Notes: a model not told the origin generated them from the letters alone. Counted from the first letter of the stretch, positions 43,557-52,701 are shown. The stretch is DNA of 64,000 bases from Gimesia fumaroli (GCF_007754425.1 NZ_CP037452.1:5307164-5371163); one strand, 5' to 3'. Made by a program: numbers and translations.

Positions 43557-45284
43557 ATGGATAATTCCAGAGTTCGCAATGTCAAGCACTGGGCTGTCGG
43601 TATTACAACAGCACCACGTAAGAAAAGCACACTACTTCAAACCCTAGACAGTCTCAAAGCTGCGGGCTGGGATTCTCCTCGACTATTCGCAGAACCAGGT
43701 GTAGAAATCCCTTTTGAATTTAACCGACTACCTGTGTCAAGAAGAGATGAAACTCTAGGTGCATTTCCCAACTGGTATCTGGCTTTAACCGAACTGGTTT
43801 TACGCAATCCACGAGCAGAAGCATTTCTACTATGTCAGGACGATGTATTGTTTACTTCTGACATTCGTGATTATCTGGAGCATTCATTATGGCCTGCAAA
43901 ACAAGTTGGAGTTGTTTCAATATATTGTCCAAGCCATTATCCCCAAACAGAAAAACCGGGGTTCATCCGTGAAGATCGGGGATGGAAAAGCTGGGGCGCC
44001 CTTGCATATATTTTTTCGAACCCTGCGGCTCGAGCTATTTTAAGTGATTCAATGGTATTAAACCATCGAGATTTTGGCCCAGCAGAAGGCTTGCACCATA
44101 TTGATTCTGTAGTCGGATATTGGTGTGAACGTAACCAACTTTCTTATTTTGTTCACTCTCCAAGTTTGGCTCAACATATTGGCGATTCTTCAACAATTTA
44201 TCCTAGAGCAAATGCCAGTGGAAACCGACAAGCCAAGGATTTTCGAGACCAATTTAACTTGAAGCTTAATTCGGCAAGGACAACAAATGTTTCTGAGCAG
44301 CTATCATTTGAATCGAATATGCGACCCCCAAAATCACGAAATGGTTTTACTCCCCTCAAAGCCCCAACACTTATTCAAGATAAAGTAAGTCCCACTGAAA
44401 CAAACCCTTCAAATAACCAAAATGAGAGGATAGGTAGATCCATCCCTAAAGTTTTTTCCCCCGTTAAACCTCAAACAAAACAGAAAACATATTCCTGTGA
44501 TGTTATTTTGCCCTACAGTCAGCCTAATTATCGTTACCTTGAGGACTCTATCAAATCAGTTCTGAACCAGAATTTTGTTATTACCACCATTCACTTGATC
44601 AATGACGGTGTGAATGAAGACCCAATAGGCGCAAAGTATTCACGGTTGAGCAATGTGCGCTGGTATAAAAATACAGATCAACCAGTCGGACCTTATATAA
44701 CATATAATCGATTATTTGATTATCTTGAACATGACATCATTGCTAATCAGGATTCTGATGACCTCTCCTTACCAATGCGACTTTATAAAAGCATTCAGTT
44801 GATTGAGCAGGGATATGATATCGTTGGAGGTTCTATGGAGCAGTTTGTGACGTACGATGATAGTAGCAAGCGAATGTGGCAGGCACTCTCAAAAAAGCCA
44901 TACCATCACTCTGGAATTTACTATGCTGCATCACCATCAGGATCTGTAGTTAATTCTACAGCAGTCATGAAAAAGTCCGTCTACGAAGCCTGCAACGGCA
45001 TGGCCCCTTGGATTGCTGGTGCTGACAGTGAATTTTACGAACGTTGTATTCAGGCTGGATTTAAAGCTGCAGCAATGCAGGATGTAATTGCACTCCGGCG
45101 GTTACACAATCCTTCACTTTCTAATGATCAGGTCAATAGCGGACACGGCTCAAATCTGCGTGAAGAAATCAAAAAAATGACTGCAGAGAGCATCGCAAGA
45201 CAGAAGCTGGGCTCAGACCACTCCATCGGTGGGCTGTCAAAGCATCGGAATGATAAGGAGTTGACTCAAATCAAGGGGAAATAA
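43557..45284 (+). CDS. Bifunctional glycosyltransferase (N-terminal transferase plus GT2)
   Basis: 575 aa, with AGGAAG upstream. Residues 1-235 form a GT-A-like domain (WAVGITTAPRKKSTLLQTL, then AFLLCQDDVLF with a DDD/DxD-like acidic site, and HHIDSVVGYWC). A Pro/Asn-rich linker follows. From about residue 315 a GT2 domain begins (CDVILPYSQPNYRYLEDSI, then IIANQDSDDLSLPMR, with DSD as the metal-binding site, then GADSEFYERC). Both halves are likely cytoplasmic sugar transferases. The methyltransferase gene begins one base after its stop, so the two are co-translated and may extend and cap the same glycan. Confidence 0.83.
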   Translation: MDNSRVRNVKHWAVGITTAPRKKSTLLQTLDSLKAAGWDSPRLFAEPGVEIPFEFNRLPVSRRDETLGAFPNWYLALTELVLRNPRAEAFLLCQDDVLFTSDIRDYLEHSLWPAKQVGVVSIYCPSHYPQTEKPGFIREDRGWKSWGALAYIFSNPAARAILSDSMVLNHRDFGPAEGLHHIDSVVGYWCERNQLSYFVHSPSLAQHIGDSSTIYPRANASGNRQAKDFRDQFNLKLNSARTTNVSEQLSFESNMRPPKSRNGFTPLKAPTLIQDKVSPTETNPSNNQNERIGRSIPKVFSPVKPQTKQKTYSCDVILPYSQPNYRYLEDSIKSVLNQNFVITTIHLINDGVNEDPIGAKYSRLSNVRWYKNTDQPVGPYITYNRLFDYLEHDIIANQDSDDLSLPMRLYKSIQLIEQGYDIVGGSMEQFVTYDDSSKRMWQALSKKPYHHSGIYYAASPSGSVVNSTAVMKKSVYEACNGMAPWIAGADSEFYERCIQAGFKAAAMQDVIALRRLHNPSLSNDQVNSGHGSNLREEIKKMTAESIARQKLGSDHSIGGLSKHRNDKELTQIKGK

Positions 45285-45285
45285 A

Positions 45286-45927
45286 ATGGTGGATTGCCGA
45301 AAAACAGACTTTTATGATGCCAAGTACTCAAAGGGGGGATTCATTTACAATGAAGAAAAGGAGAATGCGTGGCTGAAAACACACTTAATAGACCGTTTCG
45401 ATATGCAAGCCGGCAACAAGCTATTAGAAATAGGATGCGGAATGGGTCTTCATTCGTCGTTGTTGTCTTCTCATGGTCTTAGTGTATGGGGGGTTGATAT
45501 CTCTCGTGTCGGAATCGAAGCAGCAAAACAACGGAACTCTAAGGCTCAATTTATTGCTGTAAGTGCCTCTGATCTATCGCTATATTTTGACAAAGAGTAT
45601 TTCGATGTAATTTTCGTGCGAGGTATGAGTTGGTACCATTACGAACTCGATCGAGAAATGAAACTGGGAGTGGACCCGCGTGAAGAGACGGCAAAGTTTT
45701 TTCGATTCTTAAAGCCGGGGGGTCTATTCATCCTGCAAATCAAATCTGATTTCTCTGGCAATAGACCTTCGAGTGAGGTTCATCATAATCGATTAAGTGA
45801 TTACAAGAAGCTCTTTGAACCACTAGGAGATATCATCCACATTTCAAATTGGCAAGGTGTTGATCTCATAAGTGATGAACAGGCAGCAGGAATAAAGGGC
45901 GGCGTGCTGATAGCAACTCGAGTGTAA
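45286..45927 (+). CDS. Class I SAM-dependent methyltransferase
   Basis: 213 aa. It has LLEIGCGMGLHSSLLSSHG (SAM-binding loop), VWGVDISRVGIEAAKQRN and the post-motif YFDVIFVRGMSWYH. No signal peptide. The start is separated from the glycosyltransferase stop by a single base. By context it methylates a sugar or lipid carrier in the same pathway; the substrate is not known. Confidence 0.83.
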   Translation: MVDCRKTDFYDAKYSKGGFIYNEEKENAWLKTHLIDRFDMQAGNKLLEIGCGMGLHSSLLSSHGLSVWGVDISRVGIEAAKQRNSKAQFIAVSASDLSLYFDKEYFDVIFVRGMSWYHYELDREMKLGVDPREETAKFFRFLKPGGLFILQIKSDFSGNRPSSEVHHNRLSDYKKLFEPLGDIIHISNWQGVDLISDEQAAGIKGGVLIATRV

Positions 45928-46093
45928 ATTCGGCTCATGGGTGAATTGTCGGTATGTGATAATTATAGGAGCGGTTTCAAATTCGTTTTATCCCTTAAAA
46001 GCCCCCCGGTTTCTGTCCGATCAAAAATAAAACCCTAGCACCACTGACCTTGCCCCCAACCTTAATCCAGTTGGAATGTTAGAAATTCAAGGT

Positions 46094-46121
46094 AATCATG
46101 CCCGGCGCGCCGGGCATGATT
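46094..46121. terminator. Perfect 28-nt palindrome with T-run, overlapping an IS3 transposase stop
   Basis: AATCATGCCCGGCG is followed immediately by its exact reverse complement, then TTTT. Read on the minus strand, the last codons (SCPARRA) and stop TGA of the IS3 OrfB fragment lie inside the palindrome. It probably acts as a bidirectional terminator, most clearly on the plus strand where the T-run follows. Confidence 0.7.
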
Positions 46122-46625
46122 TTTTCGCAAACTCCACCGGGGTCTGATTTCCCAGTGAGCTATGTGGGCGGTTTTCGTTGTAGTCCAGCCGCCACTGGTC
46201 GATTTGTTCCTGAGCATCTGCCAGGCTTAAAAACCAATGCTGGTTTAAACATTCCTAGCGAACCCGTCCGTTGAACGATTCAATATATGCATTATCCGTC
46301 GGTTTTCCAAGCCGACTGCAATCCAGAGTTACCTTGTTGAAGTAAGCCCACCAGTCCAGGCTCTTCGAAATGAACTCAGGACCGTTATCCACACGAATCG
46401 GTTAAGGACAGCCGCGTACCGACTCGAATATCCAGACACTCACGACTAAAAGTTATCGACTAACGTCAGCAGCCGGAACCGCTGCCCATTAAACAACTGA
46501 TCGGTCATGACGTCCATGCTCCAACTCTAATTGGTGCGACAGGCTGGCAGCCGTGTTTACAGCTTTACAGCTCCGATTCCATTGGAGCGTTTTCGACGCA
46601 TTTGCAGGCCTTCTTCGACATAGAG
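46096..46625 (-). pseudogene. IS3 element A: 3' half of OrfB transposase (integrase core)
   Basis: Minus-strand remnant reading LYVEEGLQMRRKR near 46620, then SWSMDVMTDQLFNGQRF, VDNGPEFISKSLDWW and DNAYIESFNGRVR, then [19 protein letters not shown]. The D, D and E of the rve domain are recognisable. A frameshift after LVDNF, missing bases, and a stop after GRVR kill the gene. The matching 5' half lies at 52476-52938, so the element is split by 5.9 kb of foreign DNA. Confidence 0.8.
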
Positions 46626-46868
46626 CAGAACAGTCGGTTTCGAGATGAATGTTTAGCGTGCGAAGAGTTCACGACGATTTCTGAAGCGATGACTGTGATC
46701 GACGAGTGGCGAAGCATGTACAACCAACGTCGTCCACACAGTTCCCTGGGCGGTCAGCCCCCCGCCGAATTTGCGTTGCAGTGTGCCGCTTCTGTTCCGG
46801 GAGAGATTCCGCCTCCGGCTCCATCTCTCCCTCCACTCCAGCGTCACACTGCTGATTTAATTACCTAA
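46626..46868 (+). pseudogene. IS3 element B: C-terminal transposase fragment
   Basis: Plus-strand frame reading SRFRDECLACEEFTTISEAM, EWRSMYNQRRPHSSLGGQPP, and ending TADLIT. This is the last part of an IS3-type integrase, different from element A and in opposite orientation. It abuts element A directly on its left, and its own terminal sequence follows on the right. Confidence 0.75.
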
Positions 46869-46912
46869 CCCGAACTCTCATAACCCTGGATCAACTTTTG
46901 GGGGCACTCCAC
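46859..46912. repeat. IS3-B right end, copy 1 (54 bp)
   Basis: Starts AATTACCTAACCCG and ends GGGGGCACTCCAC. It is repeated in the same orientation with one mismatch at 52422-52475. The two copies flank the inverted RHS array. Confidence 0.85.
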
Positions 46913-46913
46913 A

Positions 46914-47003
46914 ATGCGGACGGTATTTTGTCCCGCCGCGTCAAAGACCATGGTTAAACGATCCAGCAGCGGATTGATTCTGGCAATTTCCCGACCGGAG
47001 GAA
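46914..47003 (-). pseudogene. RHS core fragment at the outer end of the inverted array
   Basis: The minus strand matches main-gene positions from about 26873 to 26957 (IARINPLLDRLTMVFDAAGQ), ending at CCGCATTG against the IS3-B end. The continuation of the same core sequence (DQESARTTYVYDAAGR) begins at 52421 on the other side of the array. Confidence 0.85.
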
Positions 47004-47093
47004 AACTAAATCCAACGTCCAACTTTTATTGAAAATATTGGATTGATTTCTATTTTAGGCATAACTCAAGTAAACTTATATCCGTTGTCTTTA

Positions 47094-47432
47094 TTACTCT
47101 GGTGAGTTTAAATAGTCTTCATAATCACAAGCAGGAACCACATCATAACCTTTTTTACGTAAGTTACGGATAAATTTTAAAAGTGATTCCTTATATTCCC
47201 TTGAGCCTTTAATAGAATCGATTTCCATTCTATATGGATAAAAAAGAAATCCATCTGTCAAATCAATTTTTGCTGGGTCATAATCATCATTTTTATCTAC
47301 AAAAATATCAAGGTCGTCAGTTTCAATATTAGCGTTCTCGCTTTTAGTATCAAGAATTGATTCAACAACATGAATGAAATCACAATAATTTAAATTTGTC
47401 CTAACGAATGCAGTGCAGTAAAGAGAATTCAT
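47094..47432 (-). CDS. Putative immunity protein for the nucleotidyltransferase-like toxin
   Basis: 112 aa. ATG 47432 (MNSLYCTAFVRTNL) lies ten bases after AGAAAG; an upstream in-frame TTG at 47441 has no ribosome site. It is acidic (DDLDIFVDKNDDYDP) and small, ending EDYLNSPE, with no membrane segment. It follows the toxin stop by 17 bases. High acidity fits a protein that binds a basic toxin. The role is inferred from position and size. Confidence 0.72.
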   Translation of the reverse strand: MNSLYCTAFVRTNLNYCDFIHVVESILDTKSENANIETDDLDIFVDKNDDYDPAKIDLTDGFLFYPYRMEIDSIKGSREYKESLLKFIRNLRKKGYDVVPACDYEDYLNSPE

Positions 47433-47449
47433 AGTAGTCAATCTTTCTT

Positions 47450-48466
47450 TTATGGAAGAATTGGTACACGTGGGCCTCTATCAAATAAACCTCCACGACG
47501 GACGATTGAGATATCTACTTTCTTAAGTATTTTTGGATCAACATAATCGCCCAAGATTTTAACTAATTCTTTTTTAAGACTTTTGAATCCAGCTTCACCT
47601 GCATGAATCCTGCCCCTTTTAAGTGCCATTTGCATTGTTTTAAACTTTGCGCTCCCCGGATTAGGATTTCCAAACCTCTTACGGACGATTTCTTCAAACT
47701 CTTTAGGTGAAACTCGAACTGCAAAATCAAAATCAGATAGTCTTCCTTTTGCTCTCCCACCCTGACAGAAAATATCATCACCATACTTTCCTGCGAATTT
47801 TCGAATTACATCAGCTGCCTTATGAAACGCACCAAGAGGAGTATTCAGCCTTCGTGCTTTCATAGCTGTGCGCAGCCCAAATGGCATCATGTTTACACCT
47901 TCCGCCAAGCCAACATCTAAGCCTATTACGAATCCCTCTAAGCCAACTTGGAGCAGTTTTTTGATCCAAGGCTTCCTCCCTTCATATTCAGCAAAATCGA
48001 AAGTTCTCACTGTACCCGGATTAGAATAACCTTGCGGAATGTATTCTAGGATTGCCCTACCATATGCCATTGCAAACTCTTCTAAATCTTGTGCTTTTGA
48101 GATTTGTAATTCAATATCCTTTTCACTTATTCCTAAACAAATCAAAGTATCCTTGCTTTTAGCAAGAAAAGTGATAAGAAATCGGGCATCAACAATTACC
48201 TTAGCCAAGATTTTTAGTTTTTCAATTTCTGCATTATCTAATACCCAATTAATTGTACCATTACAAAAAGGTACATAACCCCATACACCCCCATACGGTA
48301 CCCAGATTGCTTTTTTCAACCCCGATGGGTCGATACTGGTGGCAGGGTTGTTACCAACGTAGCGATAAAGATTCCTGTCGCCGGCATCAAAGCCGATCGG
48401 GTCTTCCGATTTAAACCGGCCTTCGTTGGGACCGTAGAAGCGGTTGCGAAGACTGTAAAGGCCGCT
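47450..48466 (-). CDS. RHS core tip with nucleotidyltransferase-like toxin
   Basis: 338 codons open after a TAA at 48467-48469, with no proper start codon (a TTG at 48319 is the first candidate). It begins SGLYSLRNRFYGPNEGRFKS in the RHS core tip, reaches SIDPSGL, then a new C-terminus of about 289 aa. The end has FCQGGRAKGRLSDFDFAVRV, a nucleotidyltransferase-fold motif (G-G/S plus D-x-D), then RIHAGEAGFKSLKKEL, VDISIVRRGGLFDRGP. This order matches C-terminal nucleotidyltransferase toxins of polymorphic systems as I know them. Such toxins could modify tRNA or protein by adding nucleotides. It is a donor cassette that cannot be delivered unless recombined onto a full core. Confidence 0.75.
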   Translation of the reverse strand, partial: SGLYSLRNRFYGPNEGRFKSEDPIGFDAGDRNLYRYVGNNPATSIDPSGLKKAIWVPYGGVWGYVPFCNGTINWVLDNAEIEKLKILAKVIVDARFLITFLAKSKDTLICLGISEKDIELQISKAQDLEEFAMAYGRAILEYIPQGYSNPGTVRTFDFAEYEGRKPWIKKLLQVGLEGFVIGLDVGLAEGVNMMPFGLRTAMKARRLNTPLGAFHKAADVIRKFAGKYGDDIFCQGGRAKGRLSDFDFAVRVSPKEFEEIVRKRFGNPNPGSAKFKTMQMALKRGRIHAGEAGFKSLKKELVKILGDYVDPKILKKVDISIVRRGGLFDRGPRVPILP

Positions 48467-49158
48467 TTACCCAATTGCCAAAACCCTTTTGGGGTGCGGT
48501 TACGACGAGGACGTCTCCTGAAATCTTCGTCCAACGGGTTCCTGCCCCCAATCCCTGGAGAAGCAGGACCTGGTTTTCTTCCTCCACCGTATTTGACAAT
48601 TTCATTTCCACTCGGATCAGTGTCAGTCGCGGCATTATTACCAACGTAACGATAAAGGTTACTGTCACCGGCGTCGAAGCCGATCGGGTCTTCTGATTTG
48701 AAACGGCCTTCGTTGGGACCATAGAAGCGGTTACGAAGACTGTAGAGACCGCTTTCCGGGTCGCGGTAGTAGCCTTGTTCGCCTACCCACTGGTAGGGGT
48801 TTTCGGTGGTGCCGATGCTGCTTTTGACTTCGCCGAACGTGCTGTAGAGATAGTTGTCGGTGACCGTTTCGGATTCATCGGTCAATTCGCGGGTGCTGCC
48901 TAATTGATCGAAGTGATAGAAGCTGCTCTCCGAATCCCGCGTCTGGCTGATCAGATTCCCGTACGCCTGCGGCATGACCGTGTATTCGGCGTCCACGGTG
49001 CCCACATCGTCCTGTTCCAGGATGATGTTCTGGTCGTCCCACATGTAGGATGTGAATTCCAGGTCCGTTTCTTTAGAGAGGCGGAGTTCGTCGCTCTTTT
49101 TGTTGACCGGGGCATAGGTGTAGGTCACCAGGTCGCCGCTGGGGCTCTCGATTTCTGA
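48467..49158 (-). pseudogene. RHS core end with a truncated C-terminus
   Basis: Minus-strand core from EIESPSGDLVTYTYAP at 49158 to TDPSGNEIVKYGGG. Only about 45 residues of its own variable region remain (KPGPASPGIGGRNPLDEDF to GFWQLGK). It then runs into the next core tip at 48466 in the wrong frame and stops at 48316. The toxin has been lost by recombination between core tips, so its activity is unknown. Confidence 0.8.
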
Positions 49159-49179
49159 CCTTGCCCACTTTTCTGTTCT

Positions 49180-49650
49180 CTATTGAAGATCACCTCGTTC
49201 ATTATCAGGTAGATATTCATGCATTTTACCATCTATATTGACTACATATTCATCGATCGAAACACCATCATCCTTAGGCTGAAACTTAACTGTTGCAGAT
49301 ATATGAGGTTCTGGAATAACAATCTGCACAACTATTTCTTCTTTTTTTTCATTGGGAACAGTACTTTCTCTTCGGATTAGGACACATTTTCCATGATTCC
49401 AGTATGCATATTCCAGCTTGCGATCGTATCCAAGTTCAGGGTCATTTAACCTGATGGTAATACCGCGAATAGAATCAAAGGGTTTAGAGAGAAATTTCCG
49501 CACATCGAGATATTGCTCAACAAAATACAGATCAAGCCTTTCTTTATCTCTTCGGTCACTAGTGTCAAAGTATTCTTCGGCTGTAATCGGTAACGTAACC
49601 CATTGAGACGAATCGTACGTTCTATATCGAAAGTCAATTTGAACATCCAT
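49180..49650 (-). CDS. Putative immunity protein for the inverted-array toxin
   Basis: 156 aa, starting MDVQIDFRYRTYDSSQWVTL 23 bases after the toxin stop. It is a beta-rich, acidic protein (LPDNERGDLQ at the end) with no signal peptide. Family not recognised. Placement after an RHS C-terminus is the only evidence for an immunity role. Confidence 0.68.
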   Translation of the reverse strand: MDVQIDFRYRTYDSSQWVTLPITAEEYFDTSDRRDKERLDLYFVEQYLDVRKFLSKPFDSIRGITIRLNDPELGYDRKLEYAYWNHGKCVLIRRESTVPNEKKEEIVVQIVIPEPHISATVKFQPKDDGVSIDEYVVNIDGKMHEYLPDNERGDLQ

Positions 49651-49673
49651 TTGATCTACCTTTTAGTTCCCTA

Positions 49674-52304
49674 TTACCCAAGGTCGCGACCTTCATAATA
49701 TTTTGCAAGTAAGCGTCGTAATCTAGTGGCCTCTCCTTCTGTAATGTCTCCTGAAGCCTCGCGGGCATTTATCTCTTCTAGAAGTTGACGTCGAGTTAAA
49801 TTTCTGCGTCTAATGTCATTACCACTAAACGGGCTCCAATTAGCGCTATCAAATTCATCAAGTTGTCCTGTTCCCTGTAAATGATCAGAAATTGGATCAT
49901 CAAGCCCTTCCAAGTTTTCATCTATTGCCCTTGGAGCCCCATCCGTAGATTCGCCTAATTTTTCCTTTATTTCTTTTCTTCGCTTACGAAGCTCACGTTT
50001 CTTTTTACCTGAAAGAGTTGTATCTTTTAACTGCTGCTCTATGTCATCAAGTTCATCTGACAGGCTTTTTCTTGCATTGCCCCCTCCCGAATTACAGGAT
50101 CCAGCTCCATCATCGGGTGATAGTTTACGGCAATCCGAGCAGGCCCACAAGCTGCCATCCTTGGCTTGATGGATTCTGTGCCCATCAAGTTCTCCCAGAA
50201 ATTCCATGTCTGCATCGGTTAGTTTGCCATTTTTGTCTATATCCAATTTGGTAACATCGTTCGCATCAGGAGCGGATGTTTTGAACCCTTTCAGTTTTAC
50301 TTCCAGTTTGTAGGTACCTGTTTTCAATGCTCTTTTCAAATCCTGTACGGATTGCGCTGTTTCCCTGACTGTGCCGTTAATTCCAATGAGACTCAGCGAC
50401 AGGAATCCGGCATTAATTAGCGCATCTGTCAGAGATTCGGATTGTAAAAGCGCCACCGCTGCTTCACCGGCTCCATAGATGTCATAGGAATTCACGGCGA
50501 CGCAGGTAGCTCTGGCAATATTACTCCCTTGTACCGCAAACTGCGCAGCTTTTAGGCCCGTAATAGTAATCACTGTTTCTCGAGCCAATCCGGCAGCCCC
50601 CACGCTAATGGCTTGAACTCTGTCTGAGACACCGGGGCACATTTCTCGATAATATTGTTGCGATTCAGTTCCACAATACCCAAATGTAAACGCAACAGTA
50701 ATATTTGCTCCGCCTAATAGGAAACCTTCTTTAAAGTTGCCACATTTCTTGGCTTCTCTTCTGTCGACTTCAGGGTCTATTTGGGCGTTAGCATTTTCCC
50801 ACCTCCCTGTCCATCCGTGTCGATTGTCGTGACTACAAACAGTGTTGCATGCTTCCTCTTTGGTCCATCCTTTTGGCACTCTGGTTCTGACCCACTCTAC
50901 ATCCTGGAAGGTCTCTCCCGTTTTTGTATTCAATGTTATCATAGAGGATCGAAAGCATTCGCACTGAATAGATTCAAGTGCATCGAATCCTTGAGAATAA
51001 GCAGCCAGTCCTTTTTTCCTTTTGTTCCTTTTTTCGATATGCCCCTGCAGTCCACTAGGATCAGTATCCGTTGCGGCATTGTTACCCACATATCGATAGA
51101 GGTTTACATCCCCGGCATCAAAACCAATCGGATCTTCGGACTTAAAGCGTCCTTCACCAGCTCCATAGAAACGGTTGCGAAGATTGTAGAGTCCGCTTTC
51201 GGTGTCATGATAGTAACCTTCTTTACCGACCCACTGATAGGGATTCACGGTGGTGCCGGTGCTGCTTTTGACTTTGCCGAAGACGCTGTAGAGATAGCTG
51301 TCTGTGACGGTCTCTGAGGCATCGGTTAACTCACGGGTGCTGCCCAGGGGATCGAAGTGATAAAAACTGCTTTCCGCATCCCGGGTCTGACTGATCAGAT
51401 TTCCGTACGCCTGCGGCATCACCGTGTATTCGGCGTCCACGGTGCTGACCTCATCCTGTTCCAGAATGATGTTCTGGTCGTCCCACATGTAGGATGTGAA
51501 TTCCAGATCGGTCTCTTTGGAGAGACGGAGTTCGTCGCTCTTTTTGTTGACCGGGGCATAGGTGTAGGTCACCAGATCGCCGTTAGGGCTTTCAATTTCC
51601 GCCAACTGGTTTTCGTAGGTCCAGCTATAAGTCGTAATATCGCTCACCGGATCTTCGATCGAGGTCTGATTGCCGTTTTTATCATAGGTGTAGGTGGTGA
51701 TGCCTGCCGTCTCTTCCGAGGTTTCCAGACGATTGGCGGCATCGTAGACGCTGGTGGTGATCGTGGAATCGTTGTTTTCAACGAGCCGGTTCCCGACGGC
51801 ATCATAGGCAAACGTGGTAATCGTCGTGCCCAGTGAATCGGTATAACGTTCGGAAAGGACCTGTGAACTAGAATCGTAAGTCCATGTCGTCACGTCCCCA
51901 TCCAGATTCACACGCTGAATTCGATTGCCGGCGGCATTATACGTATCGGCAAAAGAGGAGAAGGGGGTGTTGCTTGACGTAAAGTGCGTGATCTGCGTTT
52001 CCCGACCGGCGGCGTCATAGGCCATGCTGGTGCGGGTGCCGTTTGCCAGTTGTTTGCGAGTCGCGCGGCCGACCGCATCATAGCTGAACGTGGTCCGTTC
52101 CGACTGTTCATTCACTAATGAGGCCAGGTTACCCTGAGCATCGTAGGTGTACGTCACCGTGCCGGTAGAGATGTCGCGTGTGGAACGCTGGCCGATGGCA
52201 TCATAGACCCAGGTGACAATCTTGCCGGTCGGCCAGGCCACGCTCTGGACCTGATCCACGGCGTCATAAGTACGAGTGAAGGAGCCCTCACTGCTGTTAA
52301 TCAC
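49674..52304 (-). CDS. Displaced RHS core end with unknown toxin (inverted array)
   Basis: 876 aa from ATG 52304; the RHS frame is open further to 52421, where it meets the IS3-B end. The core runs to TDPSGLQGHIEKRNKRKKG, the same joint as the plus-strand cassette at 38288. The variable region has a Cys-rich start (IQCECFRSS), a weakly hydrophobic middle (AQFAVQGSNIARATCVAV, ALINAGFLSLSLIGINGTV), an EF-hand-like loop DIDKNGKLTDADMEFLGEL, WACSDCRKL, a basic coiled coil (SGKKKRELRKRRKEIKEKL), and a helical end. I do not recognise a catalytic motif. Its immunity gene follows. Likely silent as it stands. Confidence 0.78.
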   Translation of the reverse strand: MINSSEGSFTRTYDAVDQVQSVAWPTGKIVTWVYDAIGQRSTRDISTGTVTYTYDAQGNLASLVNEQSERTTFSYDAVGRATRKQLANGTRTSMAYDAAGRETQITHFTSSNTPFSSFADTYNAAGNRIQRVNLDGDVTTWTYDSSSQVLSERYTDSLGTTITTFAYDAVGNRLVENNDSTITTSVYDAANRLETSEETAGITTYTYDKNGNQTSIEDPVSDITTYSWTYENQLAEIESPNGDLVTYTYAPVNKKSDELRLSKETDLEFTSYMWDDQNIILEQDEVSTVDAEYTVMPQAYGNLISQTRDAESSFYHFDPLGSTRELTDASETVTDSYLYSVFGKVKSSTGTTVNPYQWVGKEGYYHDTESGLYNLRNRFYGAGEGRFKSEDPIGFDAGDVNLYRYVGNNAATDTDPSGLQGHIEKRNKRKKGLAAYSQGFDALESIQCECFRSSMITLNTKTGETFQDVEWVRTRVPKGWTKEEACNTVCSHDNRHGWTGRWENANAQIDPEVDRREAKKCGNFKEGFLLGGANITVAFTFGYCGTESQQYYREMCPGVSDRVQAISVGAAGLARETVITITGLKAAQFAVQGSNIARATCVAVNSYDIYGAGEAAVALLQSESLTDALINAGFLSLSLIGINGTVRETAQSVQDLKRALKTGTYKLEVKLKGFKTSAPDANDVTKLDIDKNGKLTDADMEFLGELDGHRIHQAKDGSLWACSDCRKLSPDDGAGSCNSGGGNARKSLSDELDDIEQQLKDTTLSGKKKRELRKRRKEIKEKLGESTDGAPRAIDENLEGLDDPISDHLQGTGQLDEFDSANWSPFSGNDIRRRNLTRRQLLEEINAREASGDITEGEATRLRRLLAKYYEGRDLG

Positions 52305-52421
52305 CAGCGGATTGCTGACGGCGTCATAGGTCCAGGTGATCCGTGTGCCGTCGGGATAATGACGCTGCGTAACTCGACCGGCGGCATCATAAACATAGGT
52401 TGTCCGGGCGCTCTCCTGGTC

Positions 52422-52475
52422 AATTACCTAACCCGAACTCTCATAACCCTGGATCAACTTTTGGGGGCATTCCAC
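52422..52475. repeat. IS3-B right end, copy 2 (54 bp)
   Basis: Direct repeat of 46859-46912 with one base difference (CATTCC for CACTCC). On its left it joins the RHS core inside an ATT match; on its right it abuts the 5' half of IS3 element A. Confidence 0.85.
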
Positions 52476-52700
52476 TGACGTGCCAACCTTCGCACGACAG
52501 CAGGATATGCAATCGCCGATAACCGTAATACACGCGGTTACTGGTCAAATCACGTAGCCGGTTTCATATTTCGGTCCGCTCGTCTCGAATACTTTTGTAG
52601 AGATGGCTAGCTCGTGGAAAATTCAATGCCCTGCAAACGGCGTTAGCTTTGGCACTAACCGACCTGGAGCCGCTTCACCAGTACGCGACGATGAACAGAC
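52476..52700 (-). pseudogene. IS3 element A: 5' half of OrfB transposase
   Basis: Frameshifted minus-strand remnant. The legible part is LRDLTSNRVYYGYRRLHILL followed by SCEGWHV, the HTH_21 segment that precedes the integrase core of IS3 OrfB. By family layout only about seven residues are missing between GWHV here and LYVEEG at 46620, so the two halves belong to one element. Confidence 0.75.
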
Positions 52701-52701
52701 C

